Shown here one piece after another: positions 1 to 10,590 of a DNA stretch of 64,000 nucleotides. Numbering within the stretch: the first letter of the stretch is position 1; each line of letters opens with the position of its first letter. The notes under the pieces are model-generated. The model had not been told where the DNA came from and searched no databases. It saw only the letters and a list, made by a program, of their open reading frames with translations. The stretch is from Glandiceps talaboti (taxonomy: Eukaryota; Hemichordata; Enteropneusta; Spengelidae): positions 6,757,142 through 6,821,141 of the forward strand of contig NC_135565.1 of assembly GCF_964340395.1 (NCBI RefSeq). The letters are read 5' to 3'. The position numbers were made by a program, and so were the translations under genes.

Positions 1-59
1 GAGTTTCATTCAAACTGTCTATAACTCTTAAAGACATCCAGCAGACAGAGAGACAAACA

Positions 60-183
60 AACAAACAAACAAACAAACAAACAGATAAATGGACAGACAG
101 AGACATACATGTGTACATACATACATACATATATACACACAAACACAGACATACATACATACATACATACATACATACATACA

Positions 184-215
<32 letters not shown>

Positions 216-222
216 GACAGAT

Positions 223-256
<34 letters not shown>

Positions 257-262
257 AAAAAC
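60..262. repeat. Compound tetranucleotide microsatellite (ACAA/ACAT/ACAG)
   Basis: Runs of ACAA, then ACAT, then ACAG follow one another. The long open frames on both strands here (Cys/Tyr/Val or His/Thr/Tyr repeats) are artefacts of the repeat. Confidence 0.95.
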
Positions 263-399
263 CAGATAGATAAACAAGCAGACAAGGGGTAAAAAAATAA
301 ACTCCTTCCAACCTTCCTTGTCAAAAGCAATGATTTTGAGAAAGTATTAACCGGCACTCCCAAGTTGACTAGACTGGGTTGACACAACATTGTATAAGG

Positions 400-775
400 T
401 TATTTAAAATTGCTGTATTTCCCTGACACAAACCATTGTTTAAAATTGCTGTATCTCCCTGACACAAACCATTGTTTAAAATTGCTGTATCTCCCTGACA
501 CAAACCATTGTTTAAAATTGCTGTATCTCCCTGACACAAACCATTGTTTAAAATTGCTGTATCTCCCTGACACAAACCATTGTTTAAAATTGCTGTATCT
601 CCCTGACACAAACCATTGTTTAAAATTGCTGTATCTCCCTGACACAAACCATTGTTTAAAATTGCTGTATCTCCCTGACACAAACCATTGTTTAAAATTG
701 CTGTATCTCCCTGACACAAACCATTGTTTAAAATTGCTGTATCTCCCTGACACAAACTATTGTTTAAAAGTTCAG
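400..775. repeat. 36-bp tandem repeat, about 10 copies
   Basis: The unit contains TTGCTGTATCTCCCTGACAC and repeats every 36 bases with almost no divergence; only the first and last copies carry changes. Because 36 is divisible by three, several frames stay open and read as 12-residue repeats. Nothing else (start context, splice sites, flanking coding sequence) supports translation. It lies upstream of the first visible AKT1S1 exon, probably in an intron. Confidence 0.95.
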
Positions 776-1390
776 AAATAGTGATTCTGAATTAGTGGCA
801 AACTGACACTGGTCTCAGCTAGATGTTAGTTTGTTTATTGTCATCTGAGACTGTCAAACTGAGATTGGTCTCAGATGGCTATTTTTTGCAAACTGAGACT
901 CTCAGTTCATGGTCTCAGTTTAATGTTTTAGGTACCCCACAACTTAAACCTAATTTCTGAGAAATCAGTAACAGTTATGTTAAAAATCACCAGTTGTGTC
1001 CAAGCAGGCCAGACTGTTAATACAAATTTTGATGAAATTTGTATACAATTATTTTACTGTTTTTTTTTCAAACCAGAGTGTAAAAGTTCATAATTAGTTC
1101 TTTGAAAACTTTATAGAAACATTGTTATTAAAATTATGTTGCAGCTCCTTTCTAGAGCAATCGATAAATGTGTGAAAGTATAAATAAGTGCCTATGTATT
1201 TGTTAGACTGAGTAATAAACTTGTCCAGGTTTACTCTGTTCTGAGTTGTCACAACGTATACATCGGTACTTTGTAATAAGCTGTGTTAACATTTGATATA
1301 AACTTTGTTAGCAAGTTGCTGTAAACCTGGAAACTTTCGCTAAAGACTTATTTTTGCTTCTTTCACTGGACGACAAAGACGCAAAAATAT

Positions 1391-1525
1391 GTAGTGACTA
1401 AAATACATTTTTTGTACATAAACACAGTATACCAGTCTGGTAATTAGTAAAATATAAGTAGTGACTAAAATGCCTTTTTGTACATGAACACAGTATACCA
1501 GTCTGGTAATTAGTAAAAATTAGTC
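1391..1525. repeat. Two copies of a 67-bp repeat also found at 63.3 kb
   Basis: Each unit begins GTAGTGACTAAAAT and contains ACCAGTCTGGTAATTAGTAA. Two adjacent units start at 1,391 and 1,458. The same unit, slightly diverged, recurs in tandem at about 63,266-63,430, so this is a dispersed tandem family. Confidence 0.85.
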
Positions 1526-1603
1526 TTTGAGAACTTAAACGCAAAATTTTCTAGTAGTGAAAATATCTCTAGGTTTACAGTATTATTTGTCATCTTCTTA
1601 CAG

Positions 1604-4600
1604 AGTAATTCTGCTGACATTGAAGAACTTAAGAAATCAGAGTATTACTCACCATTATATAGGATTGTCTGTTACCATGGTAACACTGAGAGATCAGCAG
1701 CATTAGGTGAGTTAAAACTATTGTTGTGACATGTTGATAAAAACTTTTTGATGGATGATGGTGTAATAGGCCTTTCCAAAGTATGCCACATGGTGGCGCT
1801 CTCTACTTCCAGTCTGTGTATACCTTGGTGGTATACATGGTATAGTTTACTCAGTTAATCATAGAGCACTGCTGCTTTCCTCAATATCTGAACAATATGA
1901 AAAACATCCCTGATTTACATTTCTATAGAATACCAAGGGACAAAGCTCTTAAAGAAACAGAACTATAAGGTGATGATACCCCCAATTTGAGCGAGGGTGC
2001 TGTATATATTCTCAATTTTCTGTTTGCAGTCTAGAATGGCCTATTGCACACAATAGGGTGGCATTTCTGATGACTTCCAATGCCATAATTTTACAGTGTA
2101 CATTTTTGGGGACTTCTAATGTTAACGCTATCTTCATTACCATTTACAGGGTGATTAGATTTGTACATCAGAAGCAATCTACCACATCAAACATCAATAT
2201 AGTTTTAGTTTGTGTCTATCTTAGTAAACCAAGACCTCGATTGCCAGAGTTGTACTTTGAAATTTGTATAAAATTGAACAGAAGGGGTTGCATCTATAGA
2301 TAACTCATGCTTGTCTGTATTATTTTAGGTCACCCTATCACTGGTAACCACGACGTTGTCAAGACAACAATAAACAGTCTACAACAACAGCTTGCCACAT
2401 ATCTAGCCAATGAAAAAGCAGCAATGGAGGAAAGGATAAGGTGAAGTTGAATATATAATTATATGAGTTTACTAGCAGTGGTTGGATAGATATACATGTA
2501 TGTATACTGAAAGTAGAGATTAATGATTGATAGACCCTAACAATGAACAGCCCCCTCTAGTGGCACTGTCTAGTGGGTACCAGTAGATAGATCCTAGCTG
2601 TAAATAGCTCCCTCTGGTGGCATAGACTAGTGGGTCTATACACATAATTGAAGAATGAAATAGGTTACAACTAGTTGATAGACCCTAGCTGTAAATAGCT
2701 CCCCCTGGTGGTACAATCAAGTCAGTCTATATACATGTACATGAATGAAACAGAGTACCACCCAGTAGATAGATCCTAGCTGTAAATAACTCACTCTAGT
2801 GGCATGGACTAGTGGTTGTATTGATACAGAAGATAAAATGACACTTTACAAGCTGATATTGGCCCAGCAGTGAATAGCTCCCTCTAGAGGTAGGGCTTTA
2901 AATGTGAATTGTATGTTAGGAGGTAGTTGTGATATCAATAATCATCATGTACTAAAATCCTAGGATGTAACTAAAAGTGTCTTTAAATTTTGTTTTATTA
3001 GGCAGTACACGGAACAACAAAAAGAAATCTACATGAAACTTCAGAAGAAAGCGTACACAGATAAAAATGCAGTGGTTGGGTAAGTACATTAGTGTAAGAG
3101 TGAATTTTTAGGTGACACTGTTGGTGTTGAAGCATTTTTATGAAAATCTTCCTTTACACAGATTTTTGTGGATGTTGGTGTCAGTAGCACACTTACAGTG
3201 CATCCTCCTAGTGGTCAGGGGGTCCCAGGTTTGGCCAACTTCTCTTTTTCTCTTTCAGCATATTTTGCTATAAGGAAAACTGGTGGTACATTGGCATAGA
3301 ACGTCTGCATTGTTGTATCTTGTGACTTTAGTGGGTTCAAAAAAGGAAAGGGGTGGGGGGGGGGAGGTGTGGTACAGTCACTGGAAGTCATGGTAGCATG
3401 ATTGGTAGACCCCCGCACTCTGGCCAACTTTCCTCCTTCGTGATTTTACTACATTTAGTGAAAAGTAAAAGTGGGCACTCATCTGTTTTATGGCATCTGC
3501 AGTGTTTTAGCTTGTGGTTTGGATGGGTTTTACCATAGAAGAGAAAAAAAGGAGAGTATGGTAGCATTAATGGACTTAAACCTGGGTAGCATGCCTAGTA
3601 GTAGTAATGTGTCTGTCTAGTGATTAGAGAGTCTCAGGTTTGATTACTTGCAGTAGCCGACTTTTCTCCTCACAAAATTTCAGTTTACTACATTATCCGT
3701 TGCAGTCTTAATTAGAACAAAACATTTGGACTGTCTCCAAAGGAAGCAATTGTATATGTTATGAAATCAAATACTTTAACAAACATTTCAACTTTTAATT
3801 TTATTGTTAGATTAATCCTTGAAATGGAAGAACAAAAACTGAAGGATTCATTATCTGATGCAATGATGGAAAGTCCATTATCACCACCTAATAGGACATT
3901 ACTAGGCAGCTCACCAAGAGGTAAGTATAGTTCTAATAGACGATTAGGGAAAATAATAATAATAAATGATAATAATAATAATGTTGGTTTTTATACAGCG
4001 CTTTCCCACTCTGTACGTGCTCAAAGCACTTTACAATTATTACCCCTGGCACAGATCTATAGTAACACAACAGCCCTTTATACTTCCTCAACTCCCTGGG
4101 GAGCATACAATTCATTACAATCTCTATAAGTGCATAGGATTAAAGCATTCACATTTCAAGCTCTATCCTACCAAGGTCCCCAATGATACAGCTGGGTAGA
4201 CTGAGGCAAATCTTGCCCAAGGACTTTAGTCATTCAGAAACAAACGGCAGCGACAAGGCTTGAACCTGCAACCTGCAGATTCAAAAGCCAGCCACTCTAA
4301 CCATTCGCCCATCATGACTTCACGAAAGCAACAGATAGAAATATGCCATATTCCACTGTTCACAAGCTATATTAAGGCCAGAAGTAAGGGCGAGATTAGT
4401 TAAATTTTGTAGTGTAAAGACAGCAACCACAAATTAAAAATTTATTTTCCATGGCAGTAATCCAAACATACACATTTTGTTCATGTTTGTGCATTAAACC
4501 TGTGTAGGTCAATAAAGATAAATGTAAACATCAACTATGATTTCACCCCTGCAAAAGGATGTGCAGATCCTGTACTGTACTGTGGTACAGGTCTGTGTCA

Positions 4601-7600
4601 GCAAAGATGAAACAGGGTTGTAACAGAGCTTAAGTCACAGATCGGTCATCAGAAGTGCGGCAACATAGCTGTGTGTATACTGCTGGTACATTCTGTCTAA
4701 AGAGCTTACATAATGAAACCGTGTATTAATACACCATATTCTAGTTACCTAAGATCCAATCATTTGTCATGTAAGAATCGTAAGAGGGTGCCAAAGTTTT
4801 GGCAAATTGATGGCTAATATTTGGTCATGGTCACTGACAGTATAGTGAGGTCACTGCCTGGACCAAGACAGATTACAGTTGACCACTAGGTGGCAGTATT
4901 GTATATTTACATATATATGTATTGTTATTTTTTCCAGTTACTACAATGGTGAGGTCACCACCTGGACAAAGACAAATACACAAATACGGAGAATTAAGTA
5001 TCACACCGCTTGTCACAAGTTCAAGTCCTCAAGACTCTCAGGTGAGATTTGACTTTCAGATTAATGAATGGTATCTTGTAGGTACTGATAGATAGATTTT
5101 TCAGAGAGAGAAGTCAATCTATTATACATTTCTTAGTCCTCAAAGGGTACAGAGTTTACATCTCACAACAGAATAAATAAAAACAATATATACAACAATC
5201 CTTGAAAAAAGCGAGTAAAAACAAAGAAAATTGACAAAAAATACAACTTAGCATCGATTTAACAACGGGACAAAACTCTTTCTGTATCGACCTTTGGCAC
5301 ATTTAAGACACAGTATAATTGCTTTTACCCATTTCCCCATTTCTGTTACCGGCGTTCCCCAACCTTAGCAAAAACACTGATCACTATAAGAACATTTCAA
5401 ACAATGGACAAAATGTGCCCTTTTGATAATGGAGGAAGTTTAACACATGTACTTGGAAAGAGTAGAAGGTTTCTTGAAACTGCTAGAATGTTAAGTAAAT
5501 TCATAAATGGGAAGCATTTTTTATGTAACCACAGATACTGTTTAAACCTTTATAGTGGCCATATGATGATGATGATTGGGTACATATTTTGGATTTTGGA
5601 TTTACAAAACAAGTTTATTATGGCTTCCTACTTGAAAAATCAATGGAAAACAACATTGACCAAGTCTGTGTTTGTAACTCAATTCAGAGCAAAAAGCTAA
5701 AAAATGTGGAAAAGGTTTGTTATTGTACATACAATAACAAATATTTTACACATTTATTAATCATTTGCCATTTATTGAGTTACAAACAAGGACTTGGCAT
5801 ATGTTGTTTCATGTTGATTTTTCAAGTAAGAAGCCATGATAAAATTGTTTAATGGACTAAGCTTCCAAAATAAATACCAAATCTTCATCCATATGGCCAC
5901 TTCATTAATGTCTTACCATTGACTATTGTTTGTTTAGATTGATACCAATAGTGACAGTGAAAGGTCTCCAACCATGGTACAAACTAAACCTAGGAAGAAC
6001 AGAGATGCTGATAGTAAGTATGCAACCATCACTATGAACATAGTTATGAGGAAGTCTGTAATTATCTTACCGATGCAACCAAGTGATGTAGATCATGGAC
6101 AGCGCCCTCTATAAACACCTCATATGGTCTTCAATAGCATAAACAAAGCCATGGTTAAAGAATGCCAGAAATCATTGGTATAAACCTGCATTGATTTCCA
6201 CTGATTTCACTGATTTGTTTTTACACCTGACCACCTACCATGGAAAATATTTTGAAGTCCTGCATGTGTCTTCATCCTGAGTTCACATCCCATTAAGAGT
6301 CTGGATGCAAAATTAAAATATCACAGCATCATGGCTTCCTACTTGGAAAATCAATGTGAAACAACGTATACCAAGTCTGTGTTTGTAACTCAATAATTTG
6401 TAAAAAGCTAAAAAATGGGTTAAAAGTTTGTTATTGTATGTACAATAACAAACATTTTACATGTTTTTATTCATATTTTGCAATGTATTGAGTTACAAAC
6501 AAGGACTTGGCATATGTTGTTTCATATTGAGTTTTCAAGTTGGAAGCCATGATAAAATTGTTTTATAAATTAAAACTCCAAAATGAATACCCAATCCTCA
6601 TCCATATGGCCACTTTAGCACTATGAACCTACCAACATACATGACAAGCAATCTCAGGGTGGAATGAATTCATAATGTGTACTGGACTAGAGAAGAAATT
6701 AACATGATTGATTTTCGTTTTCTACTTTCAGCTCTGTTTGATTTGGATGGCTTTGCAGAAGACTGTGAACCATTCTTTGAATCAGAAGACGATGATGGTG
6801 ATGGTAAGTTAGCTGTCTAGAAATCTTGACATTGACAAAGTGTTCTTGGAAGTAAACACAGATAATTATGTTATATAATAACTGTCTAGAAATTGCATGG
6901 GAAACTGTGCCCCTTTCTGTTGCTGGAGTTCCCCAGCCATAGCAAAAACACTGGATAAGATCCTACTTTGTAGTGGAAAAAGTCCTTGGCCTAGGGAGTC
7001 TTTTGCATGAAAAGTCCTTGGTCTAGCGAATCTTTTGCATGAAAAGTCTATGGCATCTTAAAGGTTAAGATTCATTCTCGGCATAACATCATAGATTTCC
7101 TACACTTTCAGTAATGTGAGGATTTAGCTCTTAGAAGGGATACTCCCCAAATGTCAGCTATTTACAACCCATAACACCAAAGTAAAGCATTCTCTGAATG
7201 TACCACAACTGTTTATAGCATCCATATCAAGTACAACCCATAACACCAAAGTAAAGCATTCTCTGAATGTACTACAACTGTTTATAGCATCCATATCAAG
7301 TGTAAAAGTATACTGTTTCATTTGCTAATTGACCACATTAGAAAGATCACATGCTAGGCTTGTAAATAAACCAATTTAAACAGTATACTTTTACACTTGA
7401 TATGAATGCTATAAACTAGTGTAGCACATAGTGAAAGTGCTTTTACTTCAGTGTACTTGTTGTATAACTTTTTTGGACGAAAACATTTTATCTAAATTTC
7501 ACGGATATCTCTTTCCAGTCCAAGCAGAATTTACATATACTTTCAATTGTAAAATTCTCTTAATTAATTTTTTTTTACAGATAATTCATTAAACGAAGAG

Positions 7601-8280
7601 TCTAATTTTCATCAGCATCATCACCATTCACATCACACTATCAGTAGTAGAAGACCACAACCTCAGCAATATGCACAGTCTGTACCTATAAGTATGCCAA
7701 TGTGGAACTCAGACAGGAGGTCATTTGATGACGACGATGAAAAGGTAATTTTATGTTATTAGTCCACGGGAGACGATAGGAATGATCTATGGTCATCTGT
7801 CCATTTATATGTCTGTTAATAGTGAACTTGCAATCCAGACTGAGCATGCTCAGATGCAAAGGACTATGGGATTATCTGTGGTTATTGTAATACCTAATCT
7901 TGAACTACAGATGAAATAAACCTCTCGTAATTGTCAAGGTGACTATGAATTGAATGTAACATTATTGTTTATGATGCTAATTGGTTAGTATTTAATATCA
8001 CATTTCCCATGATGCAACATTCAACATGGTGGGTTTGCAAGTTCCCTATTGATGGCCCTAGATTTACAACCAATTTTAAAGTAAGAATGTGTATGTATAT
8101 TGAGGCATGTAATAACATGTAAAAAATATAATATATTGGTAGGTACCGGTCCCAGAGCCAGATAAGATGGTTGCCAGTATGAAGGCACTTGCACAGAGTG
8201 TACACGATGGAACAGAAATGTTTGGTGACTTGCCAAGACCTAGGCTAAATACAGGTGACTTTAAGAAACCAAGGCCGTAG
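1604..8280 (+). CDS. AKT1S1: Proline-rich AKT1 substrate 1 (PRAS40) homologue, 5'-partial, 9 exons
   Basis: Exons: 1604-1706, 2329-2440, 3002-3079, 3811-3920, 4938-5041, 5938-6013, 6732-6803, 7581-7744, 8143-8280 (stop TAG). All have AG/GT borders and matching phases, giving 318 residues without the N terminus. The match to PRAS40 is by motif. The C terminus FGDLPRPRLNTGDF keeps the AKT site RxRxxT (human Thr246, a 14-3-3 docking site) and the block before it. QQYAQSVPISMPMW matches the human block around the mTORC1 site Ser183. LFDLDGF followed by an acidic stretch sits where the human TOS-like FVMDE lies. The first visible exon, with CYHG, aligns with the human N-terminal region. PRAS40 is a cytosolic raptor-binding inhibitor and substrate of mTORC1. 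Differences: longer than the human protein (256 residues), a His-rich insert in exon 7581-7744 (HQHHHHSHH), and a TOS core FDLDG rather than FVMDE. The start codon should lie upstream of the window, since no matching exon is visible in 1-1,603. Confidence 0.9.
2530..2890. repeat. Degenerate repeat with CTCCCTCTGGTGGCA core, about 5 copies
   Basis: Imperfect copies of a block reading roughly TAGATCCTAGCTGTAAATAG then CTCCCTCTGGTGGCA occur near 2,531, 2,583, 2,679, 2,763 and 2,873, within an AKT1S1 intron. Spacing is irregular and divergence is high, so this is an old repeat. Confidence 0.7.
3185..3720. repeat. Diverged repeats with tRNA-like heads
   Basis: Three related segments carry phrases such as TCTAGTGATTAGAGAGTC followed by CAGGTTTGATTAC, which resemble RNA polymerase III A and B boxes. 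They share GTAGCAT and CCAACTT phrases. This may be an old SINE array in an AKT1S1 intron. Support is by eye only. Confidence 0.35.
3951..4322 (-). mobile_element. tRNA-derived SINE with L2-like 3' tail
   Basis: Read on the minus strand, the head carries an A box (TGGTTAGAGTGG) and a B box (GGTTCAAGCC) with tRNA-like spacing. The body ends with TTGTAAAGTGCTTTGAGCAC, then GAAAGCGCTGTATAAA and an ATT repeat tail. That 3' tail type is known from SINEs mobilised by L2-like LINEs. It lies in the AKT1S1 intron between exons 3811-3920 and 4938-5041, in antisense orientation. Confidence 0.8.
5554..5901. mobile_element. Palindromic foldback MITE, AGTGGCCATATG family, copy 1
   Basis: Begins AGTGGCCATATG and ends CATATGGCCACT. 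The two arms are near reverse complements along their whole length and meet at a centre of TTGTTATTGTAC facing its complement. Both arms share ACAAACAAGGACTTGG/CCAAGTCTGTGTTTGTAACT. It is intronic in AKT1S1. Open frames on the plus strand here derive from the repeat. Confidence 0.9.
6308..6614. mobile_element. Palindromic foldback MITE, copy 2 (left end degraded)
   Basis: Same family as 5,554-5,901, sharing ATGGCTTCCTACTTGG, CCAAGTCTGTGTTTGTAACT and the TTGTTATTGTA palindromic centre. The right end GGCCACT is intact, while the outer left arm is lost or diverged. It lies in the next AKT1S1 intron. Confidence 0.85.
7165..7420. repeat. 68-bp direct duplication with inverted arm
   Basis: A 68-bp block (ACAACCCATAACACCAAAGT and onward) is duplicated at 7,165 and 7,233. 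Its end, TATCAAGTGTAAAAGTATAC, is repeated in inverse orientation at about 7,378-7,415, giving a stem of roughly 36 bp. Probably a broken foldback element in an AKT1S1 intron. Confidence 0.8.
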
Positions 8281-8690
8281 TCCAGAATATCAGATTTGGT
8301 ACAACTTGATAAATCTATTGAAGAGATGGTTTCCTGAATGAAATATAATAATAAATGCTGCAAGGAGTGTATCTCTAGAGAGATGATTCAGATAAGGTGA
8401 ACATACCAATAGTTTGTTTATAACAAGTAAGCTGATTGGTGAAACAGCAGTACAGTCAAGTTTGTCAGGCTGTTACAATGCATATGATTGGTCAATGAGA
8501 GAGATATGGGATGTTAGCTCCTATGATATGTCTCGTTTGTTAGAGGTGTAGGAAGATTAATCTGTAACTAGGTATATGATTGGTCATAATATTAGTGCCA
8601 TATAAAACCATGAAATGGTAGTACTTTTGGCAACTGTTTTGGAATATTTCTCAGATATATATATATATATATTATGAAATAAATGTTGGA
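8281..8690 (+). promoter_or_regulatory. AKT1S1 3' UTR with candidate poly(A) signals
   Basis: AATAAA occurs at 8,350-8,355 and 8,678-8,683 downstream of the TAG stop. Either could end the transcript. The 3' UTR may also be much longer; this cannot be decided without RNA data. Confidence 0.4.
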
Positions 8691-9912
8691 AGGTGATGAA
8701 ACAGGATGACACAAAAGCAAGAAGAACATTTAGTAAAAACAGAGCTAAAATAATAATAATAACACATCTCAAAAACATTTACAACTACATATCTGGTTTT
8801 TACAACTTTGCTGCAAAGCTTAGATCAATTATGCTCTCTCCGTTTGACTTGTAACTACACAGTTATAGTATACATACAGTTGTAGATTGAATTCCTAGCA
8901 TTTCATTTTAAGTACACAAAACAATATACTTGCTTACGTCCAAAGGATGAACTGCAGTTTCTGGTTCATAACATATAAAGAATACGCACAAATTAGTAAA
9001 CTATAAGTAAAACATTTAGTAAGTGAAAAACTTAAATTAGATACTTCTGTACAATATTATGGATGGTTTTATTCCCATACATTGATAATATACCACCTTT
9101 CATTTCTTAAAAGTATATTAAAATATTACAGTTTCATGTTTACATCATTAATCATTAGTTACTTTGTTTTAGTATTCTGCTAGGTGTGCAGTGTGTCCTC
9201 TAATGATAGGCCAAATTTTGTTGTTGTGAGTCAAAATGATAAAAACTGCCATTTCTTGCGAGTCACAGTACCACATAGTAAGAGATAGGGGAACACCAAA
9301 TTTGGTGCGTCCCTAGAAATTGTGTGTATCAGTGATGCATCAAATTAGCTGAGAAGGCACACTGTAGGTGTGGTGCAGTCTTTGCCTCTACTGTGCTTTT
9401 GTTGGGTTTTAATACAACTGTCACTTTTATTTTTATGGTACAAAGTGTACACTAAAAGCCACTTCATTCTCTTTCTACATTGAGTATTTGTTTGTAGACA
9501 CAAAAAATACAAATAACGGGATTACTCTGAAATAGAACGTCATCTTGCTTGATAAAAATCACTGTGTGCTCCTCAAAAATACAAATAAGTTTTTTCTTTT
9601 GATTTATCACAAAGTTAGGGATATTAAAGGAAACATCAAATGTTGGTTGGACACAGGAAAGTTCTGTATTTCAGTGTCACAGCAAATTGGCGTAGACTCT
9701 AGAGGGCGCACTGCTCCTTGACAAATTATCGGGTGGTGTAACATTGTAGTGTGTCTGTGAACATAATATATATTGTAACGTAAACTTTAAAAAAGAGTGA
9801 ATTTCATAACACTTTTTGTTAGAATAGAAAACACATCATTACATGCTGTAAACTGAGATTTGAAGTCAGTTAACACTTTCCTAAAGCATATGTTGAGAAA
9901 TGATTAGGTCAA

Positions 9913-9959
9913 CCCACACCCACCCCCTCCCCCACCCCCACCCCCACCCCCACCCCCAC
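9913..9959. repeat. (CCCCCA)n tract, potential G-quadruplex on the minus strand
   Basis: Successive ACCCCC blocks give at least four runs of five G on the minus strand. Confidence 0.85.
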
Positions 9960-10283
9960 AGAAGCACAGAATAGGTATTTAAAAAACTTAGCAATATAAT
10001 CAAAAAATGCAATATAGCAGGTATAATCTGAATTAGTTTGAACAAATTATCTAGAACAAATCAGTTGTTAGTTTCCACTATTTCAGTAATTAGAATTTCT
10101 AAAACTTATCACATATTATAAATATAGAATAGAAATCAATTGTTACTTAATATTCAACATAGGTATTCCCAATAAGATTTATTTGTGGTGGTAAATACAT
10201 TTATTTTTTTGTCAAATATATTATACGGTCAGTACACTTTGTTCTAATCAAAATTGTTGTGTTTTATAGAATTAAGAAGGTTG

Positions 10284-10590
10284 TGGTCAGATGAAAAAAG
10301 TATAGGTACATTTAATATGGGGAGTTAAGGAGTCTTATATTATGAATCATCATCAGCTTAAGGGTATCTTGTCCATTACTAAGTTAGGTTGGATGAAAAC
10401 AGTTTAGATACATTTAATGTGGAGAGTTAAGGAGTCTTATATTATGAATCATCATCAGCTTAAGGGTACCTTGTCTCTTACTAAGTAATGTCGGATGAAA
10501 AGATAAAAACAGCATAGGTATGTTTAATGTGGAGAGTTAAGGAGTCTTATCTTATGAAACATCAGCATGGGGTGTCTTCTCCATTGCTAA
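10284..10590. repeat. About 108-bp tandem repeat, three copies
   Basis: Three diverged copies share GGAGAGTTAAGGAGTCTTAT, ATGAATCATCATCAGC and TTAAGGGTA blocks, starting near 10,284, 10,385 and 10,493. Confidence 0.85.

Noticed and set aside
28-390. Long Cys/Val/Tyr-rich frames on the minus strand
   Set aside because: Direct translation of ACAT/ACAG microsatellites; the same happens at 17.5, 28.0, 43.5 and 45.0 kb.
400-770. CRISPR-like array
   Set aside because: The 36-bp units are contiguous, with no unique spacers, in a eukaryotic setting.
369-781. 12-residue repeat proteins in three frames
   Set aside because: Products of a 36-bp tandem repeat whose length is a multiple of three; no splice or start context.
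5404-5852. Plus-strand frames of 98 and 87 codons in an AKT1S1 intron
   Set aside because: They lie largely in the palindromic MITE and have no homology or splice support.
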